From Albula goreensis (taxonomy: Eukaryota; Chordata; Actinopteri; Albuliformes; Albulidae): a stretch of 64,000 bases of DNA. Every line of letters starts with the position of its first letter. Within the stretch, counting starts at the first letter, position 1. The notes below the pieces were generated by a model. That model searched no databases and was not told where the DNA came from. It saw nothing but the letters and a program-made list of their open reading frames with translations. The stretch covers positions 10,426,563 through 10,490,562 of the forward strand of contig CM040755.1 of NCBI GenBank assembly GCA_022829145.1. Reading direction: 5' to 3'. Below are positions 54,928 to 64,000 of the stretch, piece after piece. The position numbers and the translations under genes are program-made.

Positions 54928-57900
54928 GTAGGCCAAGGCCTTTGGGTGGGTTTGTTGTAGTCTTAACTACCTGGCTAGCTCTCCAGCTTGTTTGTTAAAC
55001 CATTTCCGTTTATTTTTTGTTGTAAATTGATGAAGGTAATCTGTTTTGTTGTTGTGTATATAATTATGTGGGTGTAGTTTGGACGTTTAACTTAGATTTT
55101 GTTCCTAGTCAAGCGGTATTTGACAGAATTAGCCGCCTAGCTTAGTTAGCGCTAGCTATGTCTGCAATAATTCAGTAGCTATCGTGTTCGCTAACATGAT
55201 TAGCTAGTGCTAGCTATGTTGCCAATTATTTGTCGTCGATGTTTTTCTGACACAGCATTAGCTAGAAAATGTCAGCCAGCTATATCATGGGAAGCTAAAT
55301 ATGTAATTAATGTTGGCGAAATAGTATTACTTGACTGTGTTCTGATTTTGAGTCTGTTGGCCTTCCAACTCGACTGTCTGTCGTCGTTAGTTAGCCAACT
55401 AACGTTATCTACAAATTTAGCTAGCTAGCTACATGTGGTAAAATATAGCTAGCTAGGCACTGGTAGCCAATGTCGGTCGGCTAATTAAACGTCAGAGAAT
55501 GCTTTAAATTAGCCAGTGTTATCTTGCACAGTGTTGGCTCTTGGTGAGCTACTGTTCGCTATCTAGGAAAATTAGCTTGCTTGCTAGCCGACTAGTATCA
55601 GTATCCACAATAATGTCCGTTAGCTACGTTGGTACGTGCATTCAATACTTATATAGCCAGTTACCTTTATTCGAACAGATTGTGTTTGTATCTCCCAACT
55701 TTCATTTACTATGTTGTATAGCAGGCATATAAATAATGTCAGCTAATTAGCGACTACTCGTCAGCGCTCACAATAATATTGTTTCACAAGCAACTTATTT
55801 GGCTGCGTATTATCGAGTCAAGGCACAAAATATACAGCTCTTTCAGCTTTATGGTAGCCAAATACAAGCCACATGGAGACTACACATGTTATTTTCCAAA
55901 CTGAACAAATTTGCTAATTTAGCTATCTAGCGGTAATAATGGCAGGAGTTGTACGATGCAATTTTGTTGATGTGTTTTGACAGGCCTGGAACGTTATCCA
56001 GAATTAAATACAGTATGATACCTTTTACCAGGATGTGCACGATTCTTACCGACACAGACATAGATAATTGTTTGATATTTGTGTAATTACATAATTGGTC
56101 GAATAATTACTGTGTGGACGAATAACTTTTACTCTGTAGGCCTACAGTATGCCTGAAGGAAATCCATCATAGTTTTGATGAAAAGAAACTTAACGTAACG
56201 TGGTCTGAAGGATTTAAACTTTGTCTTCCAGGGTTTTGACTCACTTCCATTGCTTTTTTAAATTACTTATTGAGTGACATGCATACCTACGAGCAGGCCG
56301 CGCCATATTATGTACAATTTTTGATTTTGAAGGAATAATAGACATTAACGTTGTGAGTATCATGATGGTGAAGCAGTCTTCAACATCCAAAGGAGTTATT
56401 TTTGCAGTATTGCATCTAACCTCATCAGAACTTTACGTGGGCTTGACCATTTTGGCATCTTTGGCATTCTTGATAAAGGCGTGATTGCTATTACACAGAA
56501 ATTTTGGATACATCAGGGAAGTTTTGACCAAAAATCTTTGATGCTGCTTATGTGGGTTAACAGATAACCAGCAGAAACTAAGCGCTTTTAACACTAACAA
56601 TATTTTAAGTGAGAAAAAGTATGGTATCCATACACTATCTGTCTTTCAGCTGATGACCGTAGGCTCAATTTTCTTTTGTGTGAGGGTAAACTGTTATATA
56701 CACGCACTACACTTTGCTGTTAGATAGTACTAACTGTCATCTGATTGTCACTGAACTGTTTATTTTTTTTGAGGTACCTGACATATGCAGGTAACCTGAA
56801 AAATCTACAACTCTTCACAATTTCAGCAGACACATTTCCAAGAAATCCAGATTTGGCAACTTCGAGAGACTGCAGCAACCCCTAACTGTGACAAGCTTAT
56901 AGGCACGCTGCCTGAGTTTGGGCTACTGTGTGCCAGTTCAAAAGGAATGTTCTTCAATTCTCAGAAACACCTGGCACAAGTAAGCACTGAGTGTGAAAAA
57001 GATTTCAAGGGTCATGTTGAAATTGTAGGCACAGGACTGGCTGGCAGCTACAGCCTTAGACCAAAACCAGATTTGGGTGACCATCTCCCATGTTCATGGA
57101 AAATCCTTACATTTATGATGCTGCCTGAGGTCTTTGAACATATGGATTCAATAACAAATAGAAGTCTCAAAAAAAGGACTTGTGTCCATTGTTTACTTGA
57201 ATGCATATTGGCAAACTTGTCATGTAAGACCATCTAAATCAAAATTTTTAATCTGTAGGACTGATAACACAGGATTCTATTTAAAGTCTGTCACTCGATT
57301 CAAATAAACTAGTCCCTCCGTTTGATTCCACTGTTGGGAGAAGGAAAAATGAATGCCTTTGGAGTCCGTGGTCTGCTTAATGTACTTCCCAACATCCAAC
57401 AGCCCCAGTGGTGCTACATTTAGACCTACTCCACCTTAGCTTTGTTCACCAAAAGAAGTGTTTTGTAAATTTTGAAAATTTCCGTATTTAGGAAAATTAT
57501 TACTGACTTGTACATCACTAACAATCCATATACCTTTTCTGAAGGAATCACATTTTGGATTGTCTTTCATTTGTATTTGTCTGTCTTATACATTTAAGAT
57601 TTTAAATGAGAATTCTTCATCTGAAAACAACAATTGTTTGTGACTACCTCCTTTTTCTGCACCCAGCAATATCTTTGCCACTGTTGCTTGACTCTTAATT
57701 AGCCATTTTCACATCTGCTTGCAGCAGGAAAGAAGATTGTGATTCTGAGTAGGGATGGTAATGTGTAATGATTTAATGGGTCACAAGTGAATTTAAAAAT
57801 ATTCGTTGGCTGGACATACACATTAAATCCTGAGACTCCTCTCTTTGGAATGTACATGTTTTGAATAAAACATACAGTTATTCTTATATAGTAAGAAAAT

Positions 57901-60505
57901 TCACATTTGAAGTGACTTTCTAAATTAAATGCAGGAAAGGCTTTCAGGGACTTTGCGGTCTTCTTGGGAGCATGTTTAAAAAAAAAAGACATTAATCTAA
58001 ATCATATATTTGAACCATAAGCGTAATGTACGGCAAGTTGGGCCCTATATTTTTCTGGTTTTCCTGTCGTGACACTCCCATGTCCCTCATCCTGACAGCA
58101 CTGCAATTTTTATTGGCTAAAATCCCAGCTGCCATAGCTGTCCCCTTATAATCCTTATTTCAAACTTGAGCATGTAGCCTAACATGGTACACGCACGCCT
58201 GGGATTTTTAAAAATGAGTCCATGAGGATTATTGTTGAAGCCCAGTGCAGGCATGCTGATGTCTTTCAGTGTATTTGTCCTTGTGTTTCAGGTGCTCACA
58301 AGCTTTTATAATTGCTTTTGTGAGTGCTTGGGACTTGCAATGCAGTTTCTGGCAAGTCAGAACATTTGTAGAATTGAGTTGTTGGGTTTTGAGAACAGAG
58401 CTTGCAAGGTGGACTGCCAGCAGTCTGTTAAAAAACAACATAGTTTGCCAGTAGTTGTTTTTAGGGAACTTCAGCAGGACCCTAGCAAGAAAAGGAGACA
58501 AAAGTCACAAGGCATGGAAAAAGTGCCCATTTTGAAAGCAAAAACTTTGGCAAGATCACAGATGTTGGTCCATTACCAGTTAGTCCTAATAAATGGAAAG
58601 AAATAATATGGTGGCTTTGTAGAATTGGTGAAATAAGTGACTGTTGTACCCCTGAGTTACGTTTAACATTTCTGATAAGGTTTGGTTATACTTTGCTGTG
58701 CTTTCTGAGCAACTTTGGCCATGGCTCCACAGCAGGTTTATATAATTTGAGATGTACACTCATGGTACATTTTTATGGTTCTCAAAAAATGTACAGAGTC
58801 ATCTGTAGCCTTTATTGGCAGAAATATCAAGGTTGGACTATTTAATCTGTGTGGCCCCAGATGACTTCCTTATGACAATTAATTACATGTCCTGTTCTCT
58901 CTTACTGCCTGCTTGAGAATGACTGGATTGCATTTGTATCATTTAGCAATTTGGAATGAAAAAACAAGCATTTCCACTTTCTCCATTCTATAGGGAACGA
59001 TGAAACAGTCCCTCTTAGCTTAAAGCTGTGATTGGTTGGCAAAGGCATCTGACATATTTTTCCACCAGAGAAAAGAAGCATTTTTATTGCTTCACCACCA
59101 CATTAAAATCCTTCAGTAAACTCTATTATCTAAGAGCCTAAGTGACCCTGGTCCATGTTTCCAAATTAAAAAGATAAAACTGAAGGTTTTAAAAGACTTA
59201 AGCTAGAATTACATTGATTGTACAAAAACAAAATACAATTATGAAAGAATGTTACCTAGAAGCAATGGAGAAATGGAATGAGAATTGAGACAAAGGACTT
59301 TACCAATTATATTTGTAGTTCCTATGAGCTAAATTAAACTTTATGTAATTGCATCAGAAACTAAATACATTGTGACCTTATTTAATAATTCAAATATTGT
59401 ATCTGTAACCCACATTGCTAATGCATTTTATTTATTATAAAGCTGGCAAATGGTGGAAAATGCATGTGAAAATACAATGTGACCTAATGTGTCCTGTAGT
59501 TTTTTTTTTTGCCAGCTTCTATGTTTTTATTTTGTTGAGATTTTTCAGTCAGGCCTTTAGGACCCAAACATGCAAGGAAATGGAATAGTTTGGAAAAAAG
59601 GCCTGTTTAATTTTCTGACTTCAATTTAGAAAAATGTCAACCCACAGAGCGCAATGATGAAATGTTAGATTCCTGGAGGTGGAGTGAATGGAAATCATAT
59701 TGCACAATGAAGATCTGTTTTTTGAACATGGTGTTTCCTGGAATCGCTGAAACTCAAAATTACCCATCGAGGTTTCAAACAACCGTTTGTTGCAAGGCAC
59801 TTTTGCCAAGAATAGCGCATTCCCAGCCTCAGCTTCTCCATTAACAGTCTGCATGTGCCATAAAAACCCCTGCCCCTTTTCCTCAAAGTATGAGATTTAC
59901 GCCTTATGTACTACAACACAAATGGTGGCTGGAAAGTTCTGCAAAGACTAAATTGCTTTTTTCCGCCATCTTGTCTTGTTTTAGTGGGTTACACCAAGCA
60001 AAGAAAAGCTAAGAACATTTTTGACCGAGCCGAATATTGTGTCTTTAAAAAAAATTTTCTCCTCGTCCCCTGCTGTTCAAGCTGTTTCGGTACTTTAACT
60101 ATGGGCATGAGGATAGCATTGAAAGGTTGCAAAGTGCTTGGCTTGCCAACAACATAACTCAGAACTGATTTCTCAGCCAGTGCTGAGGCAAACTGGGGCC
60201 GTGTAGCGTCTTGCCTTCAGCTCCCCTGTAAACTAAAATCAACATGACAGCTTCAAGAATAACACAGAGAGGAAATGGTCCGTTTGAAGCCCACTATATT
60301 AATGAAAGCTGACTGCGCTTTGACTGAGTGCAAAAGCTTGTCCTCCACACGCCAGATATGTGTACATAAAGGCTTACTACTGTTGCTTCTGTTAATGTAC
60401 TGTTTGTTTTTCTTTCACACAAACCCCACCCACCCATCCCCCCACCTCTCATCATACCTCCCTAATGAATACACTTCTCTCTGATTTCTTTCCTTCCTGC
60501 TCCAG
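54928..60505. other. Probable ambra1 intron 1
   Basis: About 5.6 kb. The first kilobase is strikingly rich in GCTAGC, TTAGCTA and GTTAGC words. Open frames at 56947-57237 and 58232-58606 show no recognisable family. No other feature seen. Confidence 0.45.
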
Positions 60506-60512
60506 ACTCTGC

Positions 60513-60527
60513 ATGGCCCGTGAGTAG
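60513..60527 (+). promoter_or_regulatory. Short uORF in the ambra1 5' leader
   Basis: ATG GCC CGT GAG TAG lies 8 nt into the exon and 66 nt before the main start codon. It could lower translation of ambra1 if the leader begins upstream. It also contains a GTGAGT donor-like word. Confidence 0.4.
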
Positions 60528-60593
60528 CTGTCGGATCGAGGTCCCTGGTGTGAGGAAGGCAGGCGCGGCGGCGCGGCAGGCCGTAGTGTGGAG

Positions 60594-63118
60594 ATGAAGG
60601 CCACCCACCAGAAGAACTCGGTGCGGATCCTGGCCGGCCGCGAGCGGGGTGCCCAGGGCCTGGGATCGCAACGCCTCCTGCAGCAGCTGGTGGAGGAGAA
60701 GGCCCGCTGGATGAAATGGCAGAGTCAGGTGATATATCCATAAACGCCCCTCCTAGCCTTGGGCTAGGCTACTGATGACTTGGACCTTCTGATTAAGTTG
60801 GCAGTTGTCTCTTGGAAGCAGTCCTGAGACTCTAGACTTGTCCAGAGGTCAATGTTTGCAGGATTTGTGGTATTTCCAAAAGATATTTTTCAGGATACTT
60901 GCCAGTTTTAAGACGTATATGCTACCGTTTCTTAGCATTTCACAAAACTGGATCAGCATGAGAAATGATGTTGACCTTTAAAACCTTAAAGCACATACAC
61001 AGTATTGACTCGTTTCTAGCAACTGTACAACACTCTCGTTACTGCATAGTAAGACATCCTAACTACACATTTTAGTCCCCAAAATATTGGATCTGTTTTG
61101 AACAGCTGTCAAAATGGGTACATGTTTAGTATATTAAAAATACAACAGGTTCAGTGAAATGAGTATTAGGGTGAGCTTTGATTTATTTAGTATTTATCTG
61201 ATTTTGTATTATTCCACAGAAAGTAGAGTTGCCAGACAGTCCTCGTTCAACATTCCTGTTGGCGTTCAGCCCAGACAGGTAAGTGTGCAGTCTGATAACA
61301 TATCGCCTCATGCTTTACTGTCGGCCAGTTCATGCTGTTGAGGGGCCATGCCGCCCTGTGGGTCTCTGAGAGCCCAGAAACTTATTGATGTTAAATTTGA
61401 GGCTATAGGGGCAGCCTATAGCCTAGTGGCTAAGGTACATGACTAGGACCCCTGAGGTTGGTGGTTCAAGTCCCAGTCCAGCCACAGCAAAAACACCATT
61501 GCTGTTGGGCCTTGGGCAAGGCCCTTAACCCCACATTGCTCCCAGGGGAGGTTGGCCCTTGGTTAGTCTAATCAACTGTAAGTCGCTTTGGATAAAAGCG
61601 TCAGCTAAATGACAGTAATGTAATGTAATGAGGGGTGGGGAAAATCAGTACAGTTTAAAATTGCAACATTAGTTTTACAGTATGTATCACAATACTTTAT
61701 GTTGTGATATTGAGATTTTTTGTTTCCATTTTTGTGAACTTGTTTAACCTTGTAGAGCTTTTAAACCAAATGTTTCCTTCACTAAAACGTTTTGGTGGGA
61801 TGGTTGTACTGTTTAATGATTTAACAGTATGTGATTGAAGTATCAAATAATAGTTTCCAAAATGCATGGCTCGTAGAATCGCCATTTTGTGTCAAGATAG
61901 TATGATAATGTGAGGTACCTGGCAAGTCTCAACCATGTTGAATGTGGAAAATGAAAGGCTTTCTTCCTGATAAATTGGATGAATATGTTTGAAAATGGTC
62001 CTTTGTAAAGTCGTAGTGGTAGTAAGACAGAAGGTAGGAGCCCTGAAGGAGCTGAATTGCCTAAGGCAGAGCTCATAATCTCACTCTTTCCCCTAACAGG
62101 ACCCTAATGGCTTCTACTCATGTCAATCACAACATCTACATCACTGAGGTGAAGACGGGCAAGTGCATCCACTCCCTGGTGGGTCACCGCCGCACCCCAT
62201 GGTGTGTGACCTTTCACCCCACCATCTTGGGCCTGGTTGCCTCCGGGTGCCTTGATGGAGAGGTCCGCATCTGGGACCTACATGTGAGTGCACCATTCCT
62301 GCACACAACACTTCCGTCTCACTGTCACCATGGCGATAACATGCTTTTTAATGGCCTGCTTTTTTGATGTTCCACATCACTGTGACCTACATATTTTGTC
62401 CCTTTCTCTGATAATGTATTTATGTATATAGTTCTACATCTATGATAATATATATATATAAAAAAATATGACTTGAGAAAAGTGTCTTAGAGCTGTCAGA
62501 ATGTGTTCTTGCACATGATTAACTTCACTGCAACATCAGAAATCATTCCTTTAGAAGGGTGTTGTTTTTAAACAAGGATCTGAAGAATATTGTTATACAC
62601 ACCAAACCTGTTGAGCAAACACGTGGAAGATTAGTTGCTATGTTAAAAAAGGCACAGATTTTTTAGGTGTTGCGTATTGGTTCTTGGCTCTCTCTCTGGT
62701 TTTTCTGTGAAAACTTTAACCTCAGTTCTCCCCACCCCCCTCCCTGCCCCACATTCCCCTCTCTCCAGGGCGGCAGTGAGAGCTGGTTCACCGAGAGCAA
62801 CGTGGCCATTGCCTCACTGGCCTTCCATCCCACCGCCCAGCTCCTTCTCATTGCCACCAACAATGAGGTCCACTTCTGGGACTGGAGCCGGCGGGAGCCA
62901 TTTGCCGTGGTCAAGACTGCCAGTGAGACAGAGAGAGTCAGGTCTGGATCTCAAACTGCCCTCATGAGACCACCACTGTCTGAAGCTTTCAAACCAGGCC
63001 AAGTTCAGCCTAACAGTTTTTTTTTTTTTTTTTTTTTTTTTTTTGCCTCAGGTTGGTCAGATTCGATCCCTTGGGCCATAACCTTTTGACAGCCATTGTC
63101 AACCCTTCAAACCAACAG
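60594..63118 (+). CDS. ambra1: AMBRA1 (activating molecule in Beclin-1-regulated autophagy), 5' part, partial
   Basis: AMBRA1 is a WD40 substrate receptor of the DDB1-CUL4 ligase. It promotes autophagy through Beclin-1 and ULK1 and triggers cyclin D degradation. Five coding exons join in frame (206 residues): 60594-60728, 61220-61278, 62100-62283, 62769-62941, 63052-63118. The N-terminus has [16 protein letters not shown], equivalent to a human VRILWGRERGA segment, then [47 protein letters not shown] and [16 protein letters not shown]. These are the first WD40 repeats and are nearly identical to human. The last visible exon ends VNPSNQQ at a GTGGGA donor; the next human exon (starting Gly-Asp-Asp-Glu) was not found before base 64000. 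The exon holding the start codon begins at acceptor 60505 with about 88 nt of 5' UTR. Teleosts have two ambra1 paralogues; which one this is cannot be told. Confidence 0.95.
61408..61630 (+). mobile_element. tRNA-derived SINE, well preserved
   Basis: Inside ambra1 intron 2. The head has a pol III A box (TAGCCTAGTGGC, 61419-61430) and a perfect B box (GGTTCAAGTCC, 61463-61473). The body has GGGCCTTGGGCAAGGCCCTTAACCC-type text, and the 3' end reads GTAAGTCGCTTTGGATAAA then TAATG repeats, the widespread L2-like tail of fish SINEs. Much younger than the copy at 12485. Confidence 0.88.
63017..63044. repeat. Poly-T tract (28 T) next to an ambra1 acceptor
   Basis: Run of 28 T ending 8 bases before the exon that starts at 63052. 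It serves as the polypyrimidine tract and is prone to length change. Confidence 0.9.
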
Positions 63119-64000
63119 GTGGGAGTCTCGCTTCCTTTGTTTCTTTCTTCTTTTTTTTTCTGTCTGTCTGTCTTTCAACCTATTTAATGGTTTAATGTCC
63201 TGACTCCATATGAATAGAATTCCTATGTGCATGATAGAGTACATTTTGTTTATGCTGGGCCGTTTTTTGAATACCGTATTTGTGTGCTTGTTATGGATTG
63301 ACATGTATATGCAGTACATTGAGAGTTTGTAAATATGTGTAGAATCTGTTAGCTGCTTCTTGTTCCCCTGCTGTTCTTAGAGCAAGGATCCATAAGTGTC
63401 TTTTTATTGTGTGGTTCCATTGTCTTGACCTGTTATTTTCATTATCTTGAACGGATTTCCTTCAACTTGAAGTGGAAATTGGGGTGAATGTGCATACGTA
63501 CTAAATGTGTTTACATCACCTGGAGTGGCACTTGAAGTGGAGAGGAGGACGGAAGTCTGACAAGTGCACAATGCAGCTCACATAGGGCAGATCCTTTCAA
63601 AGCTAACTTTTTCACAAGCTTGGCAGGACCTTTATATGTATGCATAAACTTTGTGTTTTTATTAAAAAGTATACAACCAGTAAGCAGGGTAGTGAGCACA
63701 TGGACCGTCAGGGAAGCTCCACGCTCCCTTGGTATTGTCTTTTTGTGAAACACTATTTAATTTGTGGTGTTTTTTTTTTTTTTTCCAAAGAATTATATTG
63801 AAAGCTAGTTAACGAATACCAGGTCTCAATTGAATTTTACAGACTCCTCTTCCTAGCTGAGTGAGATCACGTCTGATTCCTGGAAGCAGACTGCACAGTA
63901 TCACCTTGAGTGTGGATTGTAGTATGTGTAAATGGTATTTGTTTATGAGGTTTAAGGTTCACTGAGTGATTGTGGATGCTGTCTGTATAGGGGATTGGTT
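63119..64000. other. ambra1 intron 5, part
   Basis: No further ambra1 exon was recognised up to the window edge. Contains a short TCTG repeat near 63160-63175 and a T tract near 63770. Confidence 0.6.

Noticed and set aside
58232..58606. 124-residue plus-strand frame in ambra1 intron 1
   Set aside because: No family recognised and no in-phase splice link to the ambra1 coding exons.

Overview
The window reads as nuclear DNA of a ray-finned (teleost) fish. Genes are multi-exon with GT-AG introns, CA microsatellites are long, tRNA-derived SINEs of fish type are present, and the predicted proteins match vertebrate PACSIN3, DDB2, ACP2 and AMBRA1. All gene calls rest on reading exons by eye, checking splice-site phase and comparing with remembered family sequences. 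No search was run.

Layout. (1) 1-2121, minus: the first two coding exons of pacsin3 (F-BAR endocytic adaptor); the rest lies beyond the left edge. (2) 2.2-16.8 kb: mostly non-coding DNA with two very long CA repeats, a SINE relic and three possible 5' untranslated exons of pacsin3. (3) 16837-23829, plus: complete ddb2 (UV-damage sensor of the CRL4 ubiquitin ligase), ten coding exons plus a second, homologous, phase-matched copy of exon 4. (4) 26527-37822, minus: complete lysosomal acid phosphatase acp2 (copy A), eleven exons, tail-to-tail with ddb2. (5) 42396-49730, minus: a second complete acp2-like gene (copy B) with the same eleven-exon plan, altered active-site-flanking residues and a different cytoplasmic tail. 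(6) 49.7-54.8 kb: intergenic DNA with a strong 90-bp hairpin, a LINE relic and two CTCF-like sites in divergent orientation. (7) About 54.8-64 kb, plus: the 5' part of ambra1 (autophagy and CRL4 substrate receptor), a long first intron and five coding exons, continuing past the right edge.

The order pacsin3-ddb2-acp2 is the same as on human 11p11.2. AMBRA1 is on the same human arm but not adjacent, so ambra1 next to acp2 is a rearranged or compacted order. ddb2 and ambra1 both encode WD40 substrate receptors of DDB1-CUL4 ligases; that looks like a coincidence of synteny rather than an operon-like link.

The most interesting signals are the mutually exclusive exon pair in ddb2 and the tandem acp2 pair, in which patches of near-identity (exons 3, 9 and 10 with some flanking intron) alternate with strongly diverged exons, as expected from gene conversion.
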